Shown piece after piece: positions 1-10,680 of a stretch of 64,000 nt of DNA (position 1 is the stretch's first letter; each line of letters opens with the position of its first letter). The stretch lies in the NCBI GenBank assembly GCA_032622095.1, contig CP136062.1, forward strand, positions 202,831,959 to 202,895,958. Direction: 5' to 3'. The stretch is from Siphonodentalium dalli (Eukaryota; Mollusca; Scaphopoda; Gadilida; Siphonodentaliidae). The notes below the pieces were generated by a model. The model ran no database searches and was not told the origin of the DNA. It was given only the letters and a program-made list of their open reading frames with translations. The position numbers and the translations under genes were made by a program.

Positions 1-226
1 GCTTTATTATTGTTGTTAGATACTGAAAATACCTGGAAACACCTGGAAATACAGTTTATTTTTCGTTTTTCTGATCTGTGTTTACCAATTAAGTATGTTT
101 TTGCTCGAGTCTTAATGGTACACAACAAGAGTTTGCACCAAAAAAGGATAGAGGAATGGGTTTGGAAGGCAGTTAGCACAGTTATTGAAGAACGGCCAAA
201 AAAAACTCTGAAATTTTGATAAAAAC
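1..226. other. unassigned left edge
   Basis: No domain, splice-bounded exon or recognisable repeat was found. The 69-codon open frame at 10-219 has no family resemblance that I recognise. Confidence 0.3.
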
Positions 227-501
227 ATGAGAAAGGGGGGGGGGTCCCCAAAATTTTGGAGGGATTTTTTTTTTTTGCACAAATGGGGTGGTGGTTCACT
301 CGGGGTCGGAAAAAAGTTTTTGGGCCCTATATGTGCATTTTTTCCCCAGACCCCCCCCCCCCCCCTGCCACCTCGGCCAAAAATGTTCGGGCCAAGTCCG
401 AAAAAGTGGGCCTATGGGCTGAATATGGGATATGGACCATTTTCGAGAACACTGAGGATTTCGGCCAATTTGACGGCATGGGTGGGTGGGTGGCCTGTCT
501 C
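227..501 (+). repeat. G/C-homopolymer-rich relic of the FB3-type repeat
   Basis: The stretch at about 420-500 (a 'tatggaccattttcgagaac' block, then 'gatttcggccaatttgacgg', then a GGGTGGGTGG tract) matches the tandem units at 56.2-57.6 kb. The matching right part resumes at 1150, so the repeat was split by the TIR element at 502-1149. Runs of G (about 235-244), T (about 267-278) and C (about 350-365) mark it as low complexity. Confidence 0.6.
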
Positions 502-1149
502 AGGTGACACTCCACAGTTTCTGCAGGGATTGGTGCAAAAATAAGGGGGCATCAATTCAATGAAAAATAACAGAAATGTGATCCCACAACACATATACAA
601 TGTATATATACCTGGGTTGAGCACATACTAGGCTTAAAGATTTTGGTACAGAATTGTCATTTTAATGGGGGTAGCAAGAGTTATGCCCCTTGATTGTGTG
701 CCTGAAAAATGAAATTTTGATGCAAAAATGACCAAAATAAGCGATTTTCAGCCTCGTGGGACACAAAAACCAGAAGATCTATGGTATAGCCGCCTATGTT
801 GTCTGGAAGAACACTGTTTCCTCACAAAAATATCAAAAAATTTCAAACTTCTCACCACTGTAAGTTTAAAAAAAATATTTTTCATGCAGATGACAAATTT
901 TAGGTGCTAAAATGTCACGCTGGTGTCTGGAGCGACTGTTTCGCGGAAATCGCTACTACTTCATACTGGTGGGGTCAAGGTCACCTGAAACAATATTTTT
1001 CAAAACTCAAAGACATCCTCTAAAAATCCACAAATTCATAACTAACCTTCTCTCAATAAACATACCACACCCATGGTGACAGAAAACACTGGTACTCTAT
1101 TCTAAGAAATTTACCCCTACTGATAATTCGAAACTGTGGAGTGTCACCT
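502..1149. mobile_element. non-autonomous TIR element, 648 bp
   Basis: The ends are a perfect 20-bp inverted repeat: AGGTGACACTCCACAGTTTC at 502-521 and its reverse complement at 1130-1149. The flanks rejoin into the FB3-type repeat ('gtggcctgtctc' then 'caaatacccc'), as expected for an insertion. No clear target-site duplication is visible and no transposase is encoded. The superfamily is not assignable from the sequence. Confidence 0.7.
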
Positions 1150-1330
1150 CAAATACCCCCTAGAGACATCTCTACCCCCACCATCACCCCAGATGGTACC
1201 ACCCTGAGGAGGTGAAAATGTGGTATGGACCAACGGTAAGGATTTCGGCCAATTTGACTGCATGGATGGATGACCCGCGCCAAATACCCGCCGAAACATT
1301 TAGAGTCTTGCCACCTCTTAGTCGCTAAGT
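1150..1330 (+). repeat. right part of the interrupted FB3-type repeat
   Basis: It contains 'aaataccccc', a 'ggtatggacca' block and 'ggtaaggatttcggccaatt', in the same order as the units at 56.2-56.8 kb. It continues the copy that begins near 400. Confidence 0.6.
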
Positions 1331-1496
1331 TTGGTATCATAATTTCGGAACGGAACTGTAAACGATGTTTTACTGGCTTCTCATTTGGTATATACATAAG
1401 TTCGTGTCTATTCTGTTGTATAAGATCTGACCATTTAAAACTGTCACTACGGTGACATCGGTTACTTATTCCCAGTTCCTTATTCCTTATTCGGAA

Positions 1497-1785
1497 ACAT
1501 ATTTTGACCAAATAAACGGTGCGGTAGGGTGACCCACCCCAAAAATAAAATATAAAAACCGAAAACCGCACCGCTCTAGCCCGTGCGGTTGCCACAGGAG
1601 GTGGCCAAATTGGCAACCATAGCCCTTTTGCTATTTATGAACCGATTCTGACCAAATAAACGGTGCGGTAGGGTGGTCCGCCCCAAACGATACTATAAAA
1701 ACCGAAAACCGCACCCTCTAGCCCGTGCGGTTGCCACAAGAGGTGGCCAAAATGGCAACCATAGCCGTTTTGATATTTATGGACA
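1497..1785. repeat. two tandem copies of a ~144-bp repeat
   Basis: 'gaccaaataaacggtgcggt' occurs at 1505 and again about 144 bp later. Each copy continues through 'aaaaaccgaaaaccgcacc', 'agcccgtgcggttgccaca' and 'ggcaaccatagcc'. The GGTGCGGT and ACCGCACC parts make each copy a partial inverted repeat. The sequence from 1786 to 2030 shows nothing recognisable. Confidence 0.7.
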
Positions 1786-2032
1786 CCAGATACGAACAGA
1801 CGAATATGATGGCTATACAGTATTATACTACAGCGATGAAATAAAGATGAACATTTACTTAAACCAACACTTTATTAATTAAAATTCTCCGAATTCACCC
1901 AAACCACCGTTCAAGTCACGACTTTCAAACTAATTATATGGTATGCTGCATCGTCACCCTCTATCGGACGATTCATCACCTGTGATGCAATGGTTTCTGT
2001 TCACAACTATCATCTTATACTGTACAAAGGAA

Positions 2033-2240
2033 CAGCAGGGGGTGAATGCACCAACTGATTCGGGCCATAAACGGGCTCCACTGAGCCTTCCAGCCCCTGT
2101 CCCCAGCAGGGGGTGAATGCACCAGCTCGTTCAAACCAAACAACTCTCTGCCCCTGTTCCCAGCAGGGGGTGAATGCACCAACCAATTCACCACAAAAAA
2201 GCTCCCAGCCCCAGCTCCCCGGTATCAAGCATATAGACCT
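2033..2240. repeat. three spaced copies of a 20-bp motif
   Basis: 'cagcagggggtgaatgcacc' starts at 2033, 2104 and 2161 with variable C-rich spacers. The open minus frame across it (2010-2270) repeats the same peptide and is probably a by-product of the repeat. Confidence 0.65.
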
Positions 2241-2368
2241 CCACGTACTCAAATAATTGGGACAATGCAAGCAGGGAGAGTCATGGAAAGCCCACTACCT
2301 TCACCGGCCCGTATTCTCCTTTTAGATATACCCGTTGTTATGGGTATACCTGAACTTCCTGAAGTAAT

Positions 2369-5217
2369 ATGAAGGGTCAATATTCATGCCGGTGGCTTAC
2401 CTTGAACTCTACAGAGCTCTGTGCCCTACGCTGTCTGGGTGAGTACTGTAAAGTTCATCTGGCCCGATTGCGAAAAGGATCATGCACAAAGCCGTGCCGT
2501 GTTTGCGGTAAGGGTGCAACGAACCAAATATCACTCTGCTTGAGGTGTGGTTACAGAAATGAAAAGGGATTTGCTCGGTTGGCGGCCATTGACGTTTTCA
2601 ATTAGATATGTGGTTACAATGAATATACCTATCCAGGACATGTCTATTATACGCAAGCTTCGAGCCCAAGCCAAAGATCTCGGCTTGAGGGAGTATTCCT
2701 CTCTTCAAAAGCCTGATCTAATTAAGGCGATTGCCGACGTCCGTGCTGCAGAGTTTGTTTCACGTCTGCAAGCTTAAGCTGATCGACGCCGAGGTCACGG
2801 CGTGCGAAACCATCGAGGAGAGACTGCAAAGGAACCCAATCAGGAGAAAAGAACCGTTGAGGCACATTGGCGAAAGGAAGTGGCGATGGAATGCCAAAAA
2901 CGAGTTTGAAGTCGACGGCGCAGCCGCAGTCCTCTCCACATGGAGGGTAGAGCGTGTCGACTCAACAGATTCGATGGTCATATGGCAGATAAGAGAGCAG
3001 CACAAGTCGTCAGAGAGCTTTCAGAACGAGAGTACACCCTCAAAGTTAAGTTCTTGAGGCAGCATGATGACGGCAACTGGGTGGTTGCAGACAAGTTCGA
3101 CCCGGTCAGGGCCGAGAGGAAGAAGGGACAAGGCGTCGTTGAGATCATTCATGCCTCAAGCCCGGTGTGCTGACGCCAGACGGGTATTGACCGCCCATAC
3201 TATGAGAATGCCTACCCTGTGTCACTGCGGTCGTCTATGGCATCTATCCCCGATCCTGCAAACCTAGCACCAATGAAGGACGGCGACATCAACTGTGTTG
3301 CCCAGTGGAGGAACACGTTGAAGGTGCGCTGAGAGGGCAGGGACTCACGCCCACGAGGAGAAAGAAAATTCAGAAGTGAGAGGAGCGAGTTCATCAAACA
3401 GGCCGCGGTCGAGGATGTCGCCGTCCTCGAGAAGATACTGAAGCGTGCGATCACACTCCGAGATATAGCCGATGAGGACATCTACACCAACTGGAAATAC
3501 CAGCTTAGGGGCAACGGGATCAGAGGTAAAGTAGAGCTCATCTGCCACAACAGCCACGCCTGGTCCAAAGACCCCCAATTCCCATGCTCCAGGCAGGTTC
3601 ACTTATATTAAGGCGATATCTGGGAGGCCATTCGAAACGCAACCCAGGACGAGCCGATTTCAGTCTGTCTGCTAGGGGATGCAAGACAGAGCTCAGTATG
3701 GACCAGATTGTGCTCCAAGACGGCCGCACACACAGGACACTGGAGACTGACCAAAACCTCCAGGAAGCCTTGCTGAATTGGGCGATGAGTCCCTCGCAGA
3801 CCGAGCCGTCGGTGTGAACCACACAGCCAGTATCATGACAAAAGAGCACAACGGCTGGAAACCGACCAGGCTAATCTCGGAGATGCCACACAGAAAGCAT
3901 GTGTCGAGCATGGTCATGGAGGCATCTGGAACGTGACGGGCTGCGATATAAGAGACGTCGCCAGCATCGACATGAAAGCCTGCTAACCGGCCAGCTTCCA
4001 AGGCCATGGCGAGGCCAAGCCATATTTTGACAGATTCGGGCACCCCACCCACCGCATGACCCGGTCCCAATCAACGCCCCCTCCCCAAGATATCGGCACC
4101 GGTTTCGCCGAGGTATAGGAATGGGAGTTCGCCCCTAACTGCCACCCCGTCATCCCCGCCTGGTTCGGAAAGCATTTCGCATATCAGGGCTGTGCCCCCA
4201 CACACCTGCTCGCCTTTCTGGTTGAGTCAGATCTCCTGAAGAGCCTGAAGGTCCATGAGGCCATCATCACCTTTGAGCAACGAACCGCGGTCTGGCTCCC
4301 TGAATATCGTGATGAAGGCTGCAGCATCATAGGCAAGTTCATCCAGGACAGCAATGACGACGGCAAAAGACTGACACGGAGGCTTGTGGTCGATCAGGGA
4401 AAGCTTAACTTTTTGGTAAGGGACACCCCCAAAGTGGCACTCTGGTTGGCGCCCCCAACAGTGTCCCCTTGGCCACATTCTCACATACGACGATGGCTCG
4501 CAGCACCAGTACACCCACTTGAGGGCCTCAATGCTGGCCACACCAACCTCCTTGCTATGCTGGCAAGATGTGAACCCGATTAAGCTTTCCGGGTGGCCAC
4601 TGATAGCATTTACGCCCAGAAGACCGCGTTGCAGAAGCTTGACGGTGTCAATGCGTACGTCGCCCCCAACTATGAGACTGTGGTGAGAAATTGTGTGTTA
4701 AATGCTTGACTGTGGATCCATTCCTCTTACCGGTGGGCCCGGCTCAGTGGCGTGATAAGGAGGAGCAGTTGTACATGCCACAGGAACACGCGCGTACCTC
4801 TCCAAGCCAGAATACTGTAGCCAAGCCACACCGATGGTCGAATCAACGGCGCCCAGCTACAATGACTCACTGACCCGGCACCAGCTGAGCTACTTTAATG
4901 GTGGCGGGGGCAGTGGCAAGACTACAGGAGCAATCGAGCTCTTCGGGGTAAGAGGCCCCCTCGTGTTTACCCCGACCCATCGCATCGCCAATGAAATGCG
5001 GATCCGAGGGGTCAAAGCCCAGACATACCACATCTTCTTCCGATGGAACGGTCAAAATGACTGGACGCCCGATCGCATGGGGTAGAAGTTCATCCCACGT
5101 GTCATCATCTGGGACTAGGTTTGCACTGTGCCCGGCCTATCTTGGAGATGTTCTTGAACTGGATTGACCAATATGGAGTTCATTTTATTTGCTGAGGGGA
5201 TCAAGGACAGCCACAGG
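2369..5217 (+). pseudogene. decayed selfish-element gene: SAP-like + PolB-like + SF1 helicase
   Basis: A single degraded coding region is spread over all three plus frames with many stops and frameshifts. In order: a Cys pattern C-x3-C-x2-C-x11-C-x2-C near 2494-2560 (possible zinc ribbon); a SAP-like helix pair near 2640-2740 (IIRKLRAQAKDLGLREYSS); charged regions; a B-family polymerase motif A-like site at 3969-3989 (DMKAC, stop, P, where the Tyr of DxxxxYP would be); a motif C-like ATDSIY at 4596-4613; a Walker A GGGGSGKTT at 4900-4923; a Walker B VIIWD followed by a stop at 5116; and helicase motif III GDQGQP at 5199-5213. The order suggests polymerase and helicase were one polyprotein or adjacent genes. 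It ends where the 5216 array begins, so the helicase C-terminal half is missing. From memory, similar proteins are annotated in arbuscular mycorrhizal fungi; I could not check this. It is certainly non-functional here. A viral or plasmid-like origin is an alternative to a transposon. Confidence 0.75.
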
Positions 5218-6352
5218 AAATTTCGTCTCGCCTTACTTAACACGTTACCATGGTCATTTGCCACATTTTCCCAAATTGTCCTGACCGAGCAGAGCGGGAA
5301 TTTCTATTTGACCCACTTTCTCGGACTCGACCCAAAAAATTTCGGCCCAAAAAGTTCAGCCCAGGTGGCCATTTTTTAATATGGGACAGTTTGCCATATT
5401 TTCCGAAATTGACCCGACCGAGCAGAGCGAAAACTGAAATTCGACCCACTTTTTTTAACTCAACCCAAATTTTTTTCGCCTTACTTTAGACGTTGCCATG
5501 GTCATTTGCCACATTTTCCTAACCGAGCAGAGCGGGAATTTCTATTTGACCCACTTTTTCGGACTCGACCCAAAATATTTTCGGCTCAAAAAGTTCGGCC
5601 CAGGTGGCCATTTTTTAATATGGGACAGTTTGCCACATTTTCCGAAATTGACCCGACCGAGCAGAGCGAAAACTGAAATTCGACCCACTTTTTCGGACTC
5701 GACCCAAATTTTGTTGACCCAAAATTTTGGCCGAGGTGGCCATTTATGACCCCCACTTGTTTCGGACTATTTTCGTTTATTTTCGGACTTTTTTTCACAC
5801 GAAGTTTCGTCTCGCCTTACTTAAGACGTTGCCATGGTCATTTGCCACATTTTCCCAAATTTTGCCTATTTTCGAGGCATATTTGAGCTTTTTTCCCGGA
5901 TTTTTTTTAACACGAAATTTCGTCTCGCCTTACTTAAGACGTTGCCATGGTCATTTGCCACATTTTCCTAACCGAGCAGAGCGGGAATTTCTATTTGACC
6001 CACTTTTTCAGACTCGACCCAAAATATTTTCGGCTCAAAAAGTTCGGCCCAGGTGGCCATTTTTTAATACGGGACAGTTTGCCACTTTTTTCGAAATTGA
6101 CCCGACCGAGCAGAGCGAAAACTGAAATTCGACCCACTTTTTCGGACTCGACCCAAATTTTGTTGACCCAAAATTTTGGCCGAGGTGGCCATTTATGACC
6201 CCCACTTGTTTCGGACTATTTCCGTTTATTTTCGGACTATTTTGGAGGCATTTTTGAACTTTTTTCCCGGATTTTTTTCCACACGAAATTTCGTCTCGCC
6301 TTACTTAAGACGTTGCCATGGTCATTTGCCACATTTTCCCAAATTTTGTGAA
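5216..6352 (+). repeat. irregular tandem array (CATGGTCATTTGCCAC family)
   Basis: The block 'ccatggtcatttgccacatt' recurs at about 5248, 5497, 5834, 5946 and 6316. Between occurrences are 'accgagcagagcg', 'tttgacccactttt' and 'ggtggccatttttta'. Unit length varies, with a long unit of about 450 bp and truncated forms. It abuts the helicase pseudogene directly. Short frames inside are repeat translations, not genes. Confidence 0.8.
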
Positions 6353-6359
6353 TAAGGAA

Positions 6360-7430
6360 TAAGTAACGGAATTCACGCTGCTTGAATCTCCACCGAATTT
6401 CGAACGCTCAGATTGAAATTCAAACCTATAGATCGAGTAATTTCTCGAAGCTGAGCGTTAGTTTGCTTGATTCTCTTATGGGACGTGGCTAAATTTTCCA
6501 AGTCCAGCAGTATCTCAGAAAAAGTGAAAAAAATCACTTTTGACCAAAATTCGAGCAGGGGAGCACGAATTGGAACACAACAATGAACTTAAGGCACAAA
6601 AAAGTGGGGGTCGAATTTCAATCTGAATTTCGAACGAATCTCCACCGAATTTCGAACGCTCAGATTGAAATTCAAACCTATAGATCGAGTAATTTCTCGA
6701 AGCTGAGCGTTAACTTGCTAGATTCTCTTATGGAAAGTATCAAAACTGCCAAGTTTCAGTCCGATCCAGCCATAATCAGTGCCACTTCCCTTCGGCACCT
6801 TAATATTGAAGGCGAAATTTTCTAAGTCCAGCGCCGTGGCTAAATTTTCCAAGTCCAGCAGTATCTCAGAAAAAGTGAAAAAAATAACTTTTGACCCAAA
6901 ATTCGAGCAGGGGAGCACGAATTGGAACACAACAATGCATTTGAGGCAAACAAAAGTGGGGGTCGAATTTCAATCTGAATTTCGAACTTCAATCCAGATC
7001 GAAATTCGCCCAGATTGAAATTCAGATTGAAATTCAAACCTATAGATCGAGTAATTTCTCGAAGCTGAGCGTTAGTTTGCTTGATTCACTTATGGAAAGT
7101 ATCAAACATACCAAGTTTCAGTCCGATCCAGCCATAAACAGTGCCACTTCCCTTCGGCACCTTAATATTGAAGGCGAAATTTTCTAAGTCCAGCGCCGTG
7201 GCTAAATTTTCCAAGTCCAGCAGTATCTCAGAAAAAGTGAAAAAAATAACTTTTGACCAAAATTTCGAACAGGGGAGCACGAATTGGACCACAACAACGA
7301 AGTTGGGGCAAAAAAAAGTGGGGGTCGAATCTCCACCGAATTTCGAACTTCGAACTTCGATCCAACTTCACGCGAATCTCCACCGAATTTCGAACTTCGA
7401 ACTTCGATCCAACTTCACGGACCTTGAAAT
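6360..7430 (+). repeat. tandem array with ~362-bp unit
   Basis: The unit contains 'cctatagatcgagtaatttc', 'aagtttcagtccgatccagc', 'ccaagtccagcagtatctca' and 'gagcaggggagcacgaattg'. Full units are spaced 362 bp apart (for example 6779 and 7141), and a truncated unit lies at the left. Short inverted GAAATTC/GAATTTC motifs pepper the joints. It lies just 3' of the last visible protease exon, so it is probably intronic. Confidence 0.8.
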
Positions 7431-7565
7431 ATGTTATAAATGCTCTTTGTAAATATTACATCTGTGTGGTAGAATATCCGGTAATATGGATTTATTCTGC
7501 TATTTAGAAAGTTAAGATAGTCTTCAAAGGAATTTCCTAAATTTTAATACTGGAATTACACTTAC

Positions 7566-7734
7566 TTTACACAGTGAGCCGCCGTGAGTACGTGGCGGTT
7601 GTCGATAAGTGCCCCACCACACAGATTAGTACTGGCAATCCGGAGAACGGTGAGCCACGGAAACTCACACCGGGCAGCCTGTACACCGTTCACGATCTTC
7701 GGAGTCAAACCCGTCCTCGTTGATATCCCGCATG
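7566..7734 (-). CDS. trypsin-like serine protease, activation and catalytic-His exon (exon 3)
   Basis: This exon of a secreted chymotrypsin-fold (S1) protease has a 3' splice acceptor ending at 7735 (tttgtttacag) and a donor GTAAGT at 7565-7560. It enters in phase 1 and leaves in phase 2. It reads A-CGISTRTGLTPK, then the mature N-terminus IVNG, then CGGALIDNRHVLTAAHC, with the catalytic His in AAHC and the Cys pair around it. Activation cleavage would fall after Lys (K|IVNG). The Cys before the cleavage site is placed as in two-chain proteases, where the pro-region stays disulphide-linked. The Asp and Ser exons (GDSGGP) are not seen in 1-7565, so the gene continues off the left edge or has lost them. 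Identity as an S1 protease is very likely; substrate is unknown. Confidence 0.9.
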
Positions 7735-8391
7735 CTGTAAACAAAACATGATACGACTTGAACCACGCACTTGTTTCAGTTGGTTTTCAGTATTACTTAT
7801 CCTAGTACCTGAAGTCTACCGTTGTGTCATCTAAATCACGATTTTTTTTCTATTTACTTACTTCTTTACTTGCATGTATCTGGAAACTAGTGCATATTTT
7901 CGTAGTTTGAAATTATCCTTTCTAAGTCAAGAGAAACTCATTATTTGCTGGAACTTAAATTTAAAATATAGCAATTATATAATAGTCTTGGTGATCCTTA
8001 TTTGCCCTGCTATCATGACCATAATAATCTGATGTTTTTTCCCAAATGAAATATTTTCACGGAAGATTTATTTAACGCGTAGATTAACCATGTAAGTGAT
8101 GCGGAAATGATCTCGTAAGATACTCTCCATATACTCTAAATATGTCCTATAGTTTGAAGCATTAGCATTTTTACCAGGCGACGTTGAAATATTTATGAAG
8201 AATATTACAAGCCATTCGGCATAATAACATACATGCCCTTGATTGTCAATCTGCACAAAATGTTTTGCATAGTGATCCGTTTACAGCCAGAACTATATGT
8301 GCTACATGAGCTCGAAAATACATGATGATGTATATCTGTTCAATCTCTGTTCAATCTCACACATTCTTCTAAATATCATACAAAGGCTCAC
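7735..8391 (-). other. intron 2 of the protease gene
   Basis: 657 bp between the linker exon donor (GTGAGC) and the exon 3 acceptor. It is AT-rich with no recognisable repeat or ORF of note. Confidence 0.7.
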
Positions 8392-8460
8392 CTGAAAGAT
8401 TTTCAAAAGGTGCTGGTGTCGTTGTTGTGGTGGTGGTGGTCGTTTGTTTTATAACACCGC
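8392..8460 (-). CDS. Thr-rich linker exon of the trypsin-like protease (exon 2)
   Basis: A 69-nt exon between acceptor ..ttttcag (8461 side) and donor GTGAGC (8391-8386). It is phase 1 at both ends, so it can be skipped without changing frame. It encodes GVIKQ, eight consecutive Thr, then PAPFENLS, and the split codon with exon 3 gives Ala. A Thr/Pro stretch like this is a typical flexible, O-glycosylatable linker before an S1 domain. It is too short for most ORF callers; it was found by matching splice phase. Confidence 0.8.
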
Positions 8461-9483
8461 CTGAAAATGTATATTCAACTCCGTAAAATAACGAAGACAG
8501 ACGTCCACAAGCGAGACACACCAGCGATATTATAAGTTATTAATACACACAAATTGCACAAGTTCCAAAAATAATTACTTCCATGGATGTTGATCGTCAT
8601 ATATTGACCCATACATTGAGATTCGTCCATATTATTACGATTTAAATTGCGTTTTTTTCGAAATACATGCTCACTGTGGGAAAAGACTTACACCAGTTCA
8701 AAGTTCATGTTGCCTAATTATCTACATCCACTCTTTTATATTTCTGAATAATGTAAATGTATGCAACTAGTTTCTTTCTTGTGCATATTGGTAAAGAATA
8801 TTATACTCTGTATTGATTAGAAGCTTTAAGATGGCATGTTAATATTTTATTCACCAAATTCGCCTTCATGCACCGAACAAGTAGGGGTACGTATCACTAC
8901 TTACAGCAAATGGAGTAGATCTGAGATGCCAGAAACCTCGATTCATATGGCGATGCTAGTGATTGTGACATCTGCTTCAAACTATAGCAATGGCTGTACA
9001 CGACTTGACAATCTGAAATGTGAAAAGGTAACAAGATTTCTCTTTAAATAACAATGCATATTTGAAATAATTATATTTCTATACACACCGTTTCAGGGTA
9101 ACACCATTTATCATAATCACCTTCAATCGATTCCCCAACAGGGAATCTTAGTCCACTTACTCAGTCACACGTCACTGCCCACCGCAACGAAATATAGTAC
9201 CCCATTTTAATCCATTGATATATTTCCCCCGTAAGTATATCGCATTTATATCGTGATATATAATAATGAACTGAACTATATATGTATTACTCGTGACAAT
9301 AACAGAGCCTGTTCTCCTGAAATATGATCCTGTTGAACTTGTTTCAAAAACACAAATAAGCCCATATCTGAGTCGACATTATTTTCATCTGAATTACGCT
9401 CCATATGAACCTAAATCGACTGATCTGCTGTACGCTCTTTGTAATGTGTTTTCACTATGGCCCGCGCCATAAAACGGAATAAC

Positions 9484-9560
9484 GGGTATTATTTCGAAAC
9501 TAAATAAGTCCAATATGAACTGAATATTAAGGTCCAACATGAGCCTATAGCCACGAGCAT
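9484..9560 (+). repeat. dispersed repeat resembling both flanks of FB2
   Basis: The segment 'gggtattatttcgaaactaa' then 'ataagtccaatatgaac' and 'aaggtccaacatgagcc' resembles the sequence left of FB2 (35585-35610) joined directly to that on its right (53396-53460). It behaves like a diverged empty-site paralogue. Confidence 0.5.
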
Positions 9561-10209
9561 ATGTAAATATAACGAAAGTAATGTTAACTACCGATTCATG
9601 AGGATTTTAACTGGCCTGACTCGATCTGCCTCAGAAGCGAGAGTACTGGGTGAACGTGTGTGGCCTCCCCTCAACGAAAGACGTAAATTGCACAAAACGC
9701 GGATGTGGCAAAAACAATTAGACAATAAGTCCCTCCTTATATAACCAAACTTTTGCCTCTTGCCGTTTGGGGAACCATGTCGATACTCCATTAGAAATCC
9801 GTTACGATACGTCAACTATTTCACAAACACGACTCACTTTAAATCAAGTTTCCTCCCAACTATGATTGCTGAATATAATGTATCGTGTAAACGTACAACT
9901 GATGAAAAAATCTCACAGACCCCACATCAGAACCAACCAAGGACGAAATACTTGCTAATATGTATAATAATTAACGCATTAAAGAGACATCAATAAGACC
10001 TCATTCTTACTACAATGCAGGGCGGAGAACATAACATATTTTGCAATGTAGACTCCGAAACAACTGCAGGGATCTGAACTTCGATAAATTCAACAATTAC
10101 ATCTCCTCAAGACCGTGTTGCTCCTGTGGTAGCCAATGTGAAGACGCAAGCCATTTTTATGTTTACCCATACCATAGTATGGTAAACATAGTGTCGTTGT
10201 CCGGGTTGA

Positions 10210-10680
10210 CCACTCGTCGTTCGTCCGTCTGTCTGTCTGTCCGTCTGTCCGTAGACACTTTACGCATAATGCGATAACTGAAACATTTTCTATCTGATCG
10301 GAACCAAATTTGGTATGTGAGTTTCTCAGCCTAAAATACAGATCGAGTTCGAATATGGGTTTCATCCGACTATTTTAACTGAGTTATGGCCCTTTTTCGA
10401 AACAATATTCACTCTTTAAAAAAAAAAATTTGATTGATTTCCTTGCTCAATTTAGCACCAAAAAAATTAAATAAATAAATAAAAAATATATATAATAAAA
10501 AAAAAAAATTAATAATTAATTTTTTTTTTTTTTTTAAAGTGAACACAATTTGAAAAACTAACACCATTATAACTCTGCCAATGGTACCCCGAGTCACCAT
10601 ACCAAATTTGTTTAAATCGGTCAAAAATCTTGTGTTATGTACTGGTAAATTTGTTTGGAGCGACATTAAATTCAATTCAC
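10210..10680. repeat. CTGTCTG-type dispersed repeat with inverted partner
   Basis: At 10215 a (GTCC/GTCT)n tract is followed by 'ggaaccaaatttggtatgtg'. At 10560-10650 a reverse-oriented relative carries 'ataactctgccaatggtacc' and 'caccataccaaatttg'. A/T runs separate the two. A third relative lies at 35420-35540 in plus orientation. Confidence 0.6.

Noticed and set aside
2010-2270. Cys/Trp-rich minus ORF as a small secreted protein
   Set aside because: The peptide repeat follows the 20-bp DNA motif copies; there is no signal peptide or splice context.
2369-5217. Antisense ORFs of 85-125 codons over this region
   Set aside because: They are shadows of the plus-strand polymerase/helicase relic and have no motifs of their own.
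8680-8720. Possible protease start exon (ATGAACTTTGAACTG with GTAAGT donor, minus)
   Set aside because: It would leave in phase 2, which does not fit the phase 1 linker exon, while the exon at 17027-17591 fits.
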